51,419 bases of DNA from positions 1 through 51,419 of the forward strand of contig JAJZVU010000028.1 of assembly GCA_021845505.1 (NCBI GenBank), in the 5' to 3' direction. Every line of letters starts with the position of its first letter. Positions within the stretch are counted from its first letter, which is position 1. Both the position numbers and the translations under genes were made by a program. The notes under the pieces were generated by a model, which did no database searches, had not been told where the DNA came from, and saw only the letters and a list, made by a program, of their open reading frames with translations. Source of the DNA: Pseudomonadota bacterium (lineage in GTDB: Bacteria > Pseudomonadota > Gammaproteobacteria > Burkholderiales > Burkholderiaceae_C). Shown piece after piece: positions 1-7,927 of the stretch.

Positions 1-143
1 GCGCGGCCGGGCTGCGCGCAGCCGACAGCCTGGACGACAACGACGGCCACGGCTTCTTCGGCGCGCTGGGCGACTCGGTGGTCACCGGGCCGACGCTGAC
101 CAATGTGAACGACTTCCGCGCGCTGCTGGTGCGCGGGGCCTGA
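1..143 (+). CDS. ttuD: Glycerate 2-kinase / hydroxypyruvate reductase family (MOFRL), C-terminal fragment
   Basis: Only the last 46 residues are inside the window. The frame reads through to TGA at 141-143 and contains DNDGHGFF, LGDSVVTGP and TNVNDFRALLV, which match the C-terminal end of the MOFRL-type glycerate 2-kinase (TtuD/GckA) family. Family knowledge: these soluble enzymes phosphorylate glycerate to 2-phosphoglycerate in tartrate, glycolate and hydroxypyruvate metabolism. A photorespiratory or glycolate-salvage role would fit a RuBisCO-bearing genome, but that is inference. The start and kinase core lie upstream of the window. A strong hairpin follows the stop directly. Confidence 0.75.
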   Translation, partial: AAGLRAADSLDDNDGHGFFGALGDSVVTGPTLTNVNDFRALLVRGA

Positions 144-145
144 GC

Positions 146-168
146 GCGGCCGGCGCAACGCCGGCCGC
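146..168 (+). terminator. Stem-loop after the glycerate kinase gene
   Basis: A perfect 10-bp stem (GCGGCCGGCG / CGCCGGCCGC) with a CAA loop begins two bases after the stop codon. There is no T-run after it, so it is either a non-canonical terminator or an RNA 3'-end stabiliser. Confidence 0.55.
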
Positions 169-239
169 ACGCGGCGTCGGCGGCGGGATCGGCCGCGCGG
201 CTGCACAATGGCGGTCTTCGTCCCGGCCTTGCCCGCGCC

Positions 240-1163
240 ATGGAATCACGCCTTGCGATCGACGCCCGCGCCAGCGGCCTGATGACCCTGCTGTGCCTGA
301 TCTGGGGGCTGCAGCAGGTGGCGCTGAAGGCCTTCGGCGGCGACATCTCGCCGCTGCTGCAGATCGGGTTGCGCTCGGGCATCGCCGCTGCGCTGGTGGC
401 GCTGCTGATGCGCTGGCAACGCGAAGGCTTCGGCTGGCGCCAGTGGCGCCCTGGACTGCTCGCCGCGGCGCTGTTCGCCACCGAGTACCTGCTGGTCGGG
501 CAGGCGCTGCGCTGCACCAGCGCGTCCCACACCGTGGTCTTCCTGTACACCGCGCCGATCTTCGCCGCGCTGGGCCTGCATCTGCGGCTGCCCGCCGAGC
601 GGTTGTCGCGCCTGCAGTGGGCCGGCGTCGCGATGGCCTTCGGCGGCGTCGCGCTGGCCTTCCTCGGCCCTGGCGCTGCGGCCCGCGGCGGCACCGACGC
701 CAGCCTGGCCGGCGACGCGATGGCGCTGGGCGGCGGCGCCTGCTGGGGCGCGACCACGGTGACCATCCGGCTGAGCAGCCTGTCGAGCAGCGCGCCGACC
801 ACCACCTTGCTGTGGCAGTTGCTCGGCGCCTTCGTGCTGCTGGTGCCGGCGTCGTGGCTGCTCGGCGAGTTCTCGATCCGACCGAGCGCCCAGGCCTGGC
901 TGGCGCTGGGATTCCAGGCGCTGGTGGTGTCCTTCGCCAGCTTCCTGGCGTGGTTCTGGCTGCTGCGCAACTACCTGGCGTCGCGGCTGGGGATCTTTTC
1001 CTTCATGACCCCGATCTTCGGCGTGATCTTCGGCGCGCTGCTGCTGCACGAACCGCTGAGCCGGCGCTTCCTCGCCGGGGCCGCGCTGATGTTCGCCGGC
1101 ATCCTGGTGGTCAGCCTGCACCGCATGCTGGGCGGGATCGGCGCGCGGCTGGCGCGCGGCTGA
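240..1163 (+). CDS. DMT-superfamily (EamA) inner-membrane transporter
   Basis: A 307-aa hydrophobic protein with about ten membrane segments arranged as two EamA repeats (roughly residues 12-142 and 158-295). Recognisable stretches are LCLIWGLQQVALK near the N terminus and GVIFGALLLHEPLSRRFLAGAALMF-type sequence (split here only for description) in the last two helices, where EamA proteins usually carry the conserved E-P. The length is normal for RhaT/EamA permeases, which mostly export metabolites or amino acids. The substrate cannot be told. The ATG at 240 has no clear Shine-Dalgarno sequence. It stands alone between two plus-strand genes with a hairpin on either side. Confidence 0.85.
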   Translation: MESRLAIDARASGLMTLLCLIWGLQQVALKAFGGDISPLLQIGLRSGIAAALVALLMRWQREGFGWRQWRPGLLAAALFATEYLLVGQALRCTSASHTVVFLYTAPIFAALGLHLRLPAERLSRLQWAGVAMAFGGVALAFLGPGAAARGGTDASLAGDAMALGGGACWGATTVTIRLSSLSSSAPTTTLLWQLLGAFVLLVPASWLLGEFSIRPSAQAWLALGFQALVVSFASFLAWFWLLRNYLASRLGIFSFMTPIFGVIFGALLLHEPLSRRFLAGAALMFAGILVVSLHRMLGGIGARLARG

Positions 1164-1169
1164 AGCCGC

Positions 1170-1184
1170 CGCGCCGCCGGCGCG
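1170..1184 (+). terminator. Possible rho-independent terminator after the EamA gene
   Basis: A 6-bp perfect stem CGCGCC-GCC-GGCGCG is followed by ATTT, 7 nt after the EamA stop. It is short but well placed. Confidence 0.4.
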
Positions 1185-1248
1185 ATTTGATGCAGATCAA
1201 CACCCGCCGCGCCCGCGCGGCGTCAGATGGGGGCTGGAGGTTCCCGCA

Positions 1249-1458
1249 GTGTCCACGACCCCGCAGCGGCGCTTTCCGCTGCATCCGGCCCACCCCGAGC
1301 GAGTCTGCTGGGGCTGCCACCGCTATTGCCCGGCCGATTCGATGCGTTGCGGCAATGGCTCGGAACGCACCCAGCACCCCTCGGAGACCCTGGGCGAGGA
1401 CTGGATGGATTTCGGGCTTGACGCGGATCAAGCCGCCACCGACGAGCCCCGCGCCTGA
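1249..1458 (+). CDS. DUF3079 small cysteine-rich protein
   Basis: A 69-aa protein starting at GTG with a good ribosome site (GGAGG at 1236-1240, 8 nt upstream). The core FPLHPAHPERVCWGC followed by YCPADSMRCGNGSERTQHP is the signature of DUF3079, a family of unknown function common in Betaproteobacteria. Four cysteines (CWGC, YC, RC) spaced within about 16 residues suggest a small metal-binding knuckle; that is inference. The C-terminal end is acidic. It runs convergent to pilU with an 8-nt gap. Confidence 0.85.
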   Translation: MSTTPQRRFPLHPAHPERVCWGCHRYCPADSMRCGNGSERTQHPSETLGEDWMDFGLDADQAATDEPRA

Positions 1459-1466
1459 GCGCCGGC

Positions 1467-2594
1467 TCACAGCAGCGAAAGGTGGCCGGTCTCGACCTCG
1501 CCGCTCTGGCGCCTGCCGTGCAGCTTGATGGTCAGCCGCAGGTCGTTCATCGAGTCGGCGTTGCGCAGCGCATCCTCGTAGCTGATGCGCCCGTCCTCGA
1601 ACAGGTCGAACAGCGCCTGATCGAAGGTCTGCATGCCGAGTTCGCGGGACTTCTTCATCACGTCCTTGATGTCGCCGACCTCGCCGTTGAGCACCTTCTC
1701 GGCGATCAGCGGGGAGTTGATCATCACCTCCACCGCCGCCACGCGCCCCTTGCCCTGCTCCAGGCGGATCAGCCGCTGCGACACGATGGCCTTGAGGTTG
1801 AGCGACAGGTCCATCAGCAGCTGCGCCCGCCGCTCCTCGGGAAAGAAATTGATGATGCGGTCGATCGCCTGGTTGGCGTTGTTGGCGTGCAGGGTGGCCA
1901 GCGCCAGGTGGCCGGTCTCGGCGAAGGCCACCGCCTGGTCCATGGTCTCGCGGTCGCGGATCTCCCCCATCAGGATGACGTCGGGCGCCTGGCGCAGCGT
2001 GTCCTTCAGCGCGTCGTCCCAGCCGAGGGAGTCGATCCCCACCTCGCGCTGGTTGACAATGCAATTCTTGTGGGGGTGGAGGAATTCGATCGGATCCTCG
2101 ATGGTGATGATGTGGCCCTGCGAATGCTCGTTGCGCCAGTCGACCATCGCCGCCAGCGAGGTGCTCTTGCCGCTGCCGGTGGCGCCGACGAAGATGATCA
2201 GCCCGCGCTTGGTCATCGCCAGCTCCTTGAGCGTGGACGGCAGCTGCAGTCCGTCCAGGGTCGGGATCTCCAGCGGGATCTTGCGCGCGACCAGCGCGAC
2301 GCTGCCGCGCTGGGTGAAGGCGTTGGCCCGGAAGCGCCCGATGCCGGTCGGCGAAATCGCGAAGTTCACCGCCTTGCTGGCCTCGAAATCCCGCCTCTGC
2401 TTGTCGTTCATCACCGCCATCGCCAGCGCCTGGGTGTGCTCGGGGCTCAGCGGGTGGACCGACAGCTTCTCCACGTTGCCGTCGACCTTGATCGCCGGCG
2501 GGAAGCCGGCCGAGATGAACAGGTCGGAACCGCCGCGCTTGACCATCAGCGCCAGGGAGCTGTGTATGAATTCGGTGGCTTGGGTCTTTTCCAT
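1467..2594 (-). CDS. pilU: PilU-type twitching-motility ATPase
   Basis: A 375-aa cytoplasmic hexameric ATPase of the PilT/PilU family that powers type IV pilus retraction. The N-terminal PAS-like domain spans about residues 1-110; Walker A is GATGSGKS at 137-144, followed by the Asp box (TIEDPIEFLH), Walker B region (DVILMGEIRDRETM) and His box (GHLALATLHANNANQAIDRI). HKNCIVNQREVG and FFPEERRAQLLMDLSLNL are typical of PilU rather than PilT. The length fits PilU (about 370-380 aa). No pilT is in the window; in most genomes PilU works only together with PilT. The ATG at 2594 starts at the conserved N terminus. Confidence 0.93.
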   Translation of the reverse strand: MEKTQATEFIHSSLALMVKRGGSDLFISAGFPPAIKVDGNVEKLSVHPLSPEHTQALAMAVMNDKQRRDFEASKAVNFAISPTGIGRFRANAFTQRGSVALVARKIPLEIPTLDGLQLPSTLKELAMTKRGLIIFVGATGSGKSTSLAAMVDWRNEHSQGHIITIEDPIEFLHPHKNCIVNQREVGIDSLGWDDALKDTLRQAPDVILMGEIRDRETMDQAVAFAETGHLALATLHANNANQAIDRIINFFPEERRAQLLMDLSLNLKAIVSQRLIRLEQGKGRVAAVEVMINSPLIAEKVLNGEVGDIKDVMKKSRELGMQTFDQALFDLFEDGRISYEDALRNADSMNDLRLTIKLHGRRQSGEVETGHLSLL

Positions 2595-2701
2595 CGCGGG
2601 GACGGGCGCTCGCGCGCCCGGGCAGCAAGGCCACGGCGTGGCCCTGGGCCAATGCTAAGCCAGACGGGCGCGAGCGGGCGCGGCCGCCCGGCTGCCGCGC
2701 C

Positions 2702-3919
2702 TCAGGCGGCGACCGGGCGCACGCTCTGCGCCACCTGGCGCGCCCGCTCGCGGGCCTGCTCGACGTCGTCGCCGGCGGCCAGCGCGACCCCCATGCGCCG
2801 GCGGCGGTAGCTCTCGGGCTTGCCGAACAGCCGCAGGTCCGAGCGCGGCACCGCCAGCGCCTGCGCGACCCCCTGGAAGCGCAGCGCCGGGGCATCGACC
2901 CCGCCGTAGATCACCGCCGAGGCGCCCGGCTCGCGCAGCCCGGTGTCCACCGGCAGCCCCAGGATGGCTCGCGCGTGGAGTTCGAACTCCGACTGGCGCT
3001 GCGAGCACAGCGTGACCAGGCCGGTGTCGTGGGGCCGCGGGCTGACCTCGGAGAACCAGACCTGCTCGCCGCGCACGAACAGCTCGACACCGAAGATCCC
3101 CCGGCCGCCGAGCGCCGCGGTGACCTTGCCGGAGATCTCCCGCGACCGCTGCAGCGCCAGCGCGGCCATCGGCTGCGGCTGCCACGACTCGACGTAGTCG
3201 CCGTGCACCTGCAGGTGCCCGATGGGCTCGCAGAAGGAGGTCGCGACCTCGCCGCTGCGCGGATCGAGCGAGCGCACGGTCAGCTGGGTGATCTCGTATT
3301 CGAAGTCGATGAAGCCCTCGACGATCACCCGGTTGAAGCGCACCCTGCCTCCGGACATCGCGTAGTCCCATGCCGGCTGCAGGTCGTCGGGTCCGCGCAA
3401 CACCGACTGCCCCTTGCCGGACGAGGACATCACCGGCTTGACCACGCAGGGGTAGCCGATGCCGCCTTCGATGGCCTGCCGCAGTTGCGGAAGCGAGTCG
3501 GCGAAGGCGTAGGGTGAGGTCGGCAGGCCGAGTTCCTCGGCGGCCAGCCGGCGGATGCCCTCGCGGTTCATCGTGAGCTGCGCGGCGCGCGCGGTCGGGA
3601 TGACCTCGGCCAGCCCCTCGGCCTCGATGTCCAGCAGCGCCTCGGTGGCGATGGCCTCGATCTCCGGAACCACCAGATGCGGGCGCTCGGCCAGCACCAC
3701 CTCGCGCAGCGCCCGCGGGTCGGCCATGTCGATCACATGCGCTCGGTGCGCGACCTGCTGCCCCGGCGCGTGGGCATAGCGGTCGACCGCGATCACCTCG
3801 ACGCCCAGGCGCTGCAGCGCGATGATGACCTCCTTGCCGAGTTCGCCGGCGCCGAGCAGCATCACCCGCAGCGCGGCGCCGGACAGCGGGGTTCCGAGGG
3901 GAGGCAGGGCAGCGGACAT
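2702..3919 (-). CDS. purT: Formate-dependent phosphoribosylglycinamide formyltransferase 2
   Basis: A 405-aa ATP-grasp enzyme that converts GAR, formate and ATP to formyl-GAR in purine synthesis, independent of tetrahydrofolate. The N-terminal [13 protein letters not shown] and the nucleotide-binding loop SSSGKGQSV are diagnostic, as are [14 protein letters not shown], the metal/ATP region [11 protein letters not shown] and [11 protein letters not shown]. The length is near the usual 390 aa, with a short N-terminal extension. It is monocistronic-looking, about 100 nt upstream of pilU on the same strand. Confidence 0.95.
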   Translation of the reverse strand: MSAALPPLGTPLSGAALRVMLLGAGELGKEVIIALQRLGVEVIAVDRYAHAPGQQVAHRAHVIDMADPRALREVVLAERPHLVVPEIEAIATEALLDIEAEGLAEVIPTARAAQLTMNREGIRRLAAEELGLPTSPYAFADSLPQLRQAIEGGIGYPCVVKPVMSSSGKGQSVLRGPDDLQPAWDYAMSGGRVRFNRVIVEGFIDFEYEITQLTVRSLDPRSGEVATSFCEPIGHLQVHGDYVESWQPQPMAALALQRSREISGKVTAALGGRGIFGVELFVRGEQVWFSEVSPRPHDTGLVTLCSQRQSEFELHARAILGLPVDTGLREPGASAVIYGGVDAPALRFQGVAQALAVPRSDLRLFGKPESYRRRRMGVALAAGDDVEQARERARQVAQSVRPVAA

Positions 3920-3995
3920 GGCGGGGGCATCGGCAGGCGCAAAGCCCCGAGCATAGCCAATGCGGCGGACCGCCGGTCGGTCGAAGCCGAGGGCC

Positions 3996-4982
3996 TCAGC
4001 CCACGCGCAGCACCACGTTGCCCACCGCCGCGCCCGACTCGACCATTTCGTGGGCGAGCGCGATGTCTCGCAAAGGCAGCCTGGCCGCGATGTTGTGCCG
4101 CAGCACGCCGCGCCGCAGCATGCGTGTCAGCGCGGCCTGGGCGCGCTCGCGATCGGCCGCGGCGAGGTGGTAGACGATGAAGCAGCGCAGCTGCAGGTTC
4201 TTCGCCAGCAGCGGGAAGAAGGGCAGCTGCAGCTGCGGCTGGCTGCTTCCGTAGACCACGCATTGCCCGCCCTCGCTCAGCAACTGCAGGTCGGCGGCGC
4301 CGTTGGCCGCGATGTCCAGCTCGATCACCCGGTCGACGCCTCGCCCGCCGGTGAGTTCGAGCACCCGCTCGGCCAGCGGCTCGTCGCGGTAGCGCACCAC
4401 CTCGTCGGCGCCCGCCTGCCGCGCCAGCTCGGCCTTGTGCTCGGTGCTGGCCGAGGCGATGACCCGTGCCGCGCCGAGTTGCGAGGCCATCTGCACCGCG
4501 TAGTGGCCGACCGCGCCGGCCCCGCCGGCGACCAGCACGCTCCTGCCGGCCACTCCGCCGCCCAGCAGCACCGCGTGCAGCGCGGTCAACGCGGGAATTC
4601 CCAGGCAGGCCCCGGCCTCGCCCTCGACGTTGTCCGGCAGCGCGACCGCCTGCGCCTGCGGCAGGCACACCCACTCGGCGGCGGTGCCGTCGGCGCGGCC
4701 CCAGGCGGCGTTCCAGGTCCACACCCGCTGGCCGACGCGCGCGGCGTCCACCCCCTCCCCGACCGCGTCGATCACCCCCATTCCGTCGCTGTGGGGGATG
4801 ACCCGGGGGAAAGGCATGTCCGGGTTGCGCAGCCCCAGCCGCGACTTGACGTCCGAGGGGTTGACCCCCGACCACTGCAGGCGCACGCGCACCTGGCCGC
4901 CGGCCGGGCGCGGGGTCGGGATGTCGCCGAGTTGCAGGACCTCGCGCGCGGCGCCGAGTCGGGTGTAGTAGGCGGCTTGCAT
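3996..4982 (-). CDS. NADPH:quinone reductase-like MDR oxidoreductase (zinc-free)
   Basis: A 328-aa medium-chain dehydrogenase/reductase. The N-terminal GroES-like domain starts [10 protein letters not shown] and holds [13 protein letters not shown], the quinone-reductase hallmark. The Rossmann domain carries [15 protein letters not shown]. Structural zinc cysteines are not evident. Such enzymes reduce quinones or enones with NADPH; the true substrate is unknown. It lies 15 nt downstream of the RES toxin gene on the same strand but looks like ordinary chromosomal sequence, so co-transcription may be accidental. Confidence 0.85.
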   Translation of the reverse strand: MQAAYYTRLGAAREVLQLGDIPTPRPAGGQVRVRLQWSGVNPSDVKSRLGLRNPDMPFPRVIPHSDGMGVIDAVGEGVDAARVGQRVWTWNAAWGRADGTAAEWVCLPQAQAVALPDNVEGEAGACLGIPALTALHAVLLGGGVAGRSVLVAGGAGAVGHYAVQMASQLGAARVIASASTEHKAELARQAGADEVVRYRDEPLAERVLELTGGRGVDRVIELDIAANGAADLQLLSEGGQCVVYGSSQPQLQLPFFPLLAKNLQLRCFIVYHLAAADRERAQAALTRMLRRGVLRHNIAARLPLRDIALAHEMVESGAAVGNVVLRVG

Positions 4983-4997
4983 GATGCCGCAGTGTAG

Positions 4998-5609
4998 TCA
5001 GGGAAACGCGTAGTCGATGTGCAGCTTGCTGCGCAACCGCGTGAGCCTGTCCCACCCGCCGAGCCTTTCGTAGCTGGCGGCTCCCAGCTTGCCGGCTGCG
5101 CGCTCGAACACCACCACGGCCTTGCGGTCGTTGAGATGCCGGGAGACATAGCAAATGCCGTCGACGGCAGCCGGATGACCATGCACCGCAGCCGCCCACC
5201 GCTGGGGCAGCGTGTAGGGCAGAACCGTCGAAATCGATCCGTCGCCGACGAGGGTCTTCAATGCGATTCCCGTGAAGTCGGCGAGCTGCAGGTCCTCGCC
5301 GCCGGGGAATCGCACGATCTGGCGCGACTCGAAATCCCCCTTGGCGACCTGGAACCTCCCATTCTGCGGCACCTCGTCGTGCAGCACGGTCTCGGCGATC
5401 GCGGTGAGCAGGTCGAACGCCAGGTAGCAGGTGCCGAAGCTCTTCGCCGGGTCATCGAAGCGATTGGCCGCCTTGGCGCCGAAATAGGGCTCGCCACTGG
5501 CATGCCGGGAAATGCGGACCAGGCGACTCGTGTCCACCGTTCGAGTCGGCAGCGAGACGGTGGCAAACCTGGACGAGGTCGGCGGTCGACGCAGCCGATG
5601 CGAGCTCAT
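4998..5609 (-). CDS. RES-domain toxin (NAD+-degrading family)
   Basis: A 203-aa protein with the RES fold: RLVRISRH (the Arg of RES), GTCYLAFDLLTAIAETVLHDE (the Glu) and a later ICYVSRHLN (Ser). Family knowledge: RES toxins such as MbcT, ParT and Res deplete NAD+ by phosphorolysis or modification and are held in check by an Xre/MbcA/ParS-type antitoxin encoded directly upstream. Here the upstream gene ends 5 nt before this ATG, the normal antitoxin-toxin order. GC content is below that of the flanking genes, consistent with acquisition. Confidence 0.82.
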   Translation of the reverse strand: MSSHRLRRPPTSSRFATVSLPTRTVDTSRLVRISRHASGEPYFGAKAANRFDDPAKSFGTCYLAFDLLTAIAETVLHDEVPQNGRFQVAKGDFESRQIVRFPGGEDLQLADFTGIALKTLVGDGSISTVLPYTLPQRWAAAVHGHPAAVDGICYVSRHLNDRKAVVVFERAAGKLGAASYERLGGWDRLTRLRSKLHIDYAFP

Positions 5610-5614
5610 GCCGA

Positions 5615-6316
5615 TCAGCGCTGTGCGAATCCGGCTGCCGCGGTTTTCACCTTGGCGAACTCTCCGGCTCGCAGCGCTTGCAGCGGAGTCCTGGCCTCAC
5701 CGCTTTCCTGCCCCGCCAGGGACCCCTTCGGCGTGGTGAAAAACAGCCACTTGCTCGCGCCCGAGAGATCCCCCAGCAGTTTGCAGACGGCCTCGATCTG
5801 CTTGCGCTGCAAGGCTGGATCGGCATAGAAGGCGGGGTAGCCCCGGCGCGGGCCGACTTCCACATAGAACAGCCGGTTGGCCAGCACGGCCTTGCTCAGC
5901 GCCTGCCGCGTGAATCCAGCGCGCTCCAGAAACGCGGCGCTATCCAGCAGCGCACCCTCGTGCAGCAGGGCGTCGAAGGCGGCCGAGGGTGCCAAGGGTG
6001 GATTGCCCGCCCGGGAAACCGCGGGCCTGCGCACACCGGCCGTGGAACGCCGGGTCGCAGGACCGGCTTGCAGAGCGCGCACCTCGTCGCGCAGCCCCAG
6101 GACGATCTCCCGCACCGTCTGCAGATCGCGAGCTGTCTTGAGCAGCCGGGAGCCGGGACTTGGCGACACCCCGCGCAGCGCGCGCGCGGTGTCTGCCACC
6201 GTGCGCTCGGCCACCGCCAACTGGGCAGCTGCCGAGCGCAGCGCCGTCGCGGCGCTTCTGGAGGCGTCCTTCAACGCCTTGGTGGGGTCGGCGGTGCCGG
6301 GAAGGGTGGCTGGCAT
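5615..6316 (-). CDS. Antitoxin of the RES module, long variant with DUF2384-like C terminus
   Basis: I chose the ATG at 6316 (233 aa, MPATLPG): AGGAG lies 9 nt upstream and a near-consensus promoter sits just beyond, whereas a longer reading would run back through that promoter. The N-terminal third (about 1-110) is Ala/Arg-rich and probably helical. A central LLDSAAFLERAGFTRQAL resembles a helix-turn-helix. The last 50 residues (SKWLFFTTPKGSLAGQ, ARTPLQALRAGEF, V) follow the W/L-P-L-G-TP-L-G-V pattern of the MbcA/ParS/Xre toxin-binding domain. Usual antitoxins of this class are 120-160 aa, so this is a long variant. It probably autoregulates the operon. Confidence 0.65.
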   Translation of the reverse strand: MPATLPGTADPTKALKDASRSAATALRSAAAQLAVAERTVADTARALRGVSPSPGSRLLKTARDLQTVREIVLGLRDEVRALQAGPATRRSTAGVRRPAVSRAGNPPLAPSAAFDALLHEGALLDSAAFLERAGFTRQALSKAVLANRLFYVEVGPRRGYPAFYADPALQRKQIEAVCKLLGDLSGASKWLFFTTPKGSLAGQESGEARTPLQALRAGEFAKVKTAAAGFAQR

Positions 6317-6337
6317 GGGGTGCATCTCCTGTTCGGA

Positions 6338-6366
6338 AGAATAGGCACTCATGTCAACCAAGTCAA
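6338..6366 (-). promoter_or_regulatory. Sigma70-type promoter of the antitoxin-toxin operon
   Basis: On the minus strand, -35 TTGACT (6361-6366), a 17-bp spacer and -10 TATTCT (6338-6343). Transcription would start about 10 nt further on, just ahead of the AGGAG ribosome site. Confidence 0.65.
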
Positions 6367-6391
6367 CCTTCTCCGCGTGCCCTGCGTCAAC
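6353..6391. promoter_or_regulatory. Three direct GTCAAC repeats over the toxin-antitoxin promoter
   Basis: GTCAAC (plus-strand sense) occurs at 6353-6358, 6362-6367 and 6386-6391. Two copies overlap the -35 element and spacer, where an autorepressing antitoxin would bind. No protein is known to bind here. Confidence 0.4.
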
Positions 6392-6560
6392 TATCGTGAG
6401 CGGCGGCGGCGGCGCCGACGCTGTTCGCGGCGTGGCCACCGGTCCCGCGAAGGCCGAGCGGTCGCAGCGGCTGTGCTGGGATAAGAATGCGCAGCCGCAA
6501 AGGGGTCCTGCAGGGCTTGAGCGCAACCGGAGGAACTTTGAACGGCTTCGCGGCTTCGAC

Positions 6561-7037
6561 CTACGGCTGCGCGTTCTCCACGCCACCGTCCTCTCGCACG
6601 GGGTGGGCAGCGCGTCGCAGCGCCAGGCGCCCGCCATCGATCGTTTCGCCATCGGCCGTCACGGTAATCGAGAGGATGTCTTCCTCGTCGACGGGGAAGG
6701 GCGACATCACCAGTTGGACGTTGACGACGTAGAACCGCCAGGACTCACCCAGGACATTTCGCGCTGAGATGGCTTCGTGGATGCTCTCGAGTTGGCCGGC
6801 CGGGATTTCTGTTGTCCCTATGATTCCCCTGGCCCGGGACGAGGCGGCAACCGCGAGCGATCGAAAGGGCTTGTCGATCGGCGCCTTGCATGCGACCAGA
6901 GCGCAGAGTTTCGGCAGGACGGCGGGTATTTGCGGGAGAAGGGCTTCGCCAGCGTACAGCCCCATCAGCGAAACCTTGTTCCCTACCTCCAGGCGGATGT
7001 CGTCGCAGTATTGACAGAAAACTGCCACGTCGCTCAC
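6561..7037 (-). CDS. DUF6941-like protein of unknown function
   Basis: A 158-aa protein. I chose GTG at 7037 because it overlaps the stop of the preceding HTH gene as GTGA, a standard coupling arrangement; an upstream GTG at 7058 is possible. The N-terminal VAVFCQYCDDIRLEVGNKVSLMG (quoted only in part) resembles the C-D-D-(I/V)-R-x-E-x-x-GK-x-S-L-x-G start of DUF6941 proteins, which are mostly small, single-domain and of unknown function. The rest appears beta-rich (SITVTADGETIDGG). There is no signal peptide or membrane segment. It is the last gene of a three-gene cluster. Confidence 0.55.
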   Translation of the reverse strand: MSDVAVFCQYCDDIRLEVGNKVSLMGLYAGEALLPQIPAVLPKLCALVACKAPIDKPFRSLAVAASSRARGIIGTTEIPAGQLESIHEAISARNVLGESWRFYVVNVQLVMSPFPVDEEDILSITVTADGETIDGGRLALRRAAHPVREDGGVENAQP

Positions 7038-7543
7038 GGCTGAACCGCTGCAGAGCACTCGACGCTCTTCGCTTTCGTTGCGTCATGGATTTGGTCTATC
7101 GAAACCTCAAGAATCGAGGCCAGCTTGGCCGCGGTGGACAGCCGCAATTCCACGCGCCCGGCTTCGATCTTGGCGATATGAGGCTGGCTCGTTCCCACCG
7201 CAAGGGCGACCTGGTGCTGCGACAGGCCGCGTTCCAGACGGATCCTTGCGAGCGAGGCTGGAAGCAACTCCCCGAGCTCGCCGGCGAGAGCCCGACGCGC
7301 GCGCGCCTTGGCTTCCCCGTACGCTCGATCCGCCGACTCGCGTTGCGCGCTTTCGGCAAGTCGCGGTTTCCGTCCCGACCGCTTGGAGGGTGCTTCGTCT
7401 CGCCCATCGATCAGGAACTGGACGTTGAGCACATCGGCGCCGGAGCTGGCGACGGCCTCGCCTTCATCGGCGAGGAAGTATCGGAATCCCGAGACGGTCG
7501 TACTCAACCTTGGCGCGGCGGCTCGCAGGGTGCTCTGGCTCAT
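7034..7543 (-). CDS. XRE-type helix-turn-helix protein, possible antitoxin
   Basis: A 169-aa protein starting MSQSTLRA (ATG at 7543). The C-terminal third carries a clear Cro/C1-type HTH: LARIRLERGLSQHQVALAVGTSQ followed by IAKIEAGR and LSTAAKLASILEV. A basic linker around residues 55-90 precedes it, and the N-terminal 45 residues (FRYFLADEGEA, LNVQFLIDG) may bind a partner. The start overlaps the preceding small gene by 80 nt, and the stop overlaps the next gene by 4 nt. The toxin-then-HTH order recalls HigBA systems, though placing the HTH after a long N-terminal region is unusual. Confidence 0.65.
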   Translation of the reverse strand: MSQSTLRAAAPRLSTTVSGFRYFLADEGEAVASSGADVLNVQFLIDGRDEAPSKRSGRKPRLAESAQRESADRAYGEAKARARRALAGELGELLPASLARIRLERGLSQHQVALAVGTSQPHIAKIEAGRVELRLSTAAKLASILEVSIDQIHDATKAKSVECSAAVQP

Positions 7544-7730
7544 AGTTGTACAGGAATCGGTCGGGGAGGGTCGCAATCAGTGGCTCGTGCGCCGTCTTCA
7601 CGGCCACCGCGAGTAGATGAAACTCATCCGCTTGTGGATCAATCCCGTAAAGGATGCGGAAGCGGTCGAGGTTCCGGGATAGCGGACGAATGCGGGAGAT
7701 GTTGTAGCCATGGGCCAGGCAGCTCTCCAC
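7464..7730 (-). CDS. Small hypothetical protein, possible toxin-like partner of the HTH gene
   Basis: The assigned start is GTG at 7730 (88 aa). The same frame stays open for about 20 more codons upstream (with TPWFNVKAVES just before this start), but no ATG, GTG or TTG was found there, so the gene may be 5'-truncated or start at a non-standard codon. RPLSRNLDRFRILYGID followed by EFHLLAVAVK vaguely resembles the L-x-R-I-x-Y-x-(I/V) sheet of RelE/HigB-like proteins; I do not regard this as identification. The C-terminal end is basic. It overlaps the HTH gene by 80 nt, so the two are likely co-expressed. Confidence 0.45.
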   Translation of the reverse strand: MESCLAHGYNISRIRPLSRNLDRFRILYGIDPQADEFHLLAVAVKTAHEPLIATLPDRFLYNYEPEHPASRRAKVEYDRLGIPILPRR

Positions 7731-7927
7731 GGCCTTGACGTTGAACCACGGGGTGACATGGTTCCCAATGCAAGGCCGGCCGTGGAGCGCCGACCGGCAC
7801 AGGGTACCCCAGCGTCAAACGCGCTTCGGGCTGCCGGCCGGGGAGTTCGCGCCCCGTTCCGCGATCTTTGGGCCATCGGGCAGCTGCAGGCCAGCGTCCA
7901 GCCGAAAGTCAGCGGCGCCGCGCGCCG

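Noticed and set aside
6317-6652. Longer antitoxin reading (345 aa)
   Set aside because: It would pass through a near-consensus promoter, and its extra residues are low complexity.
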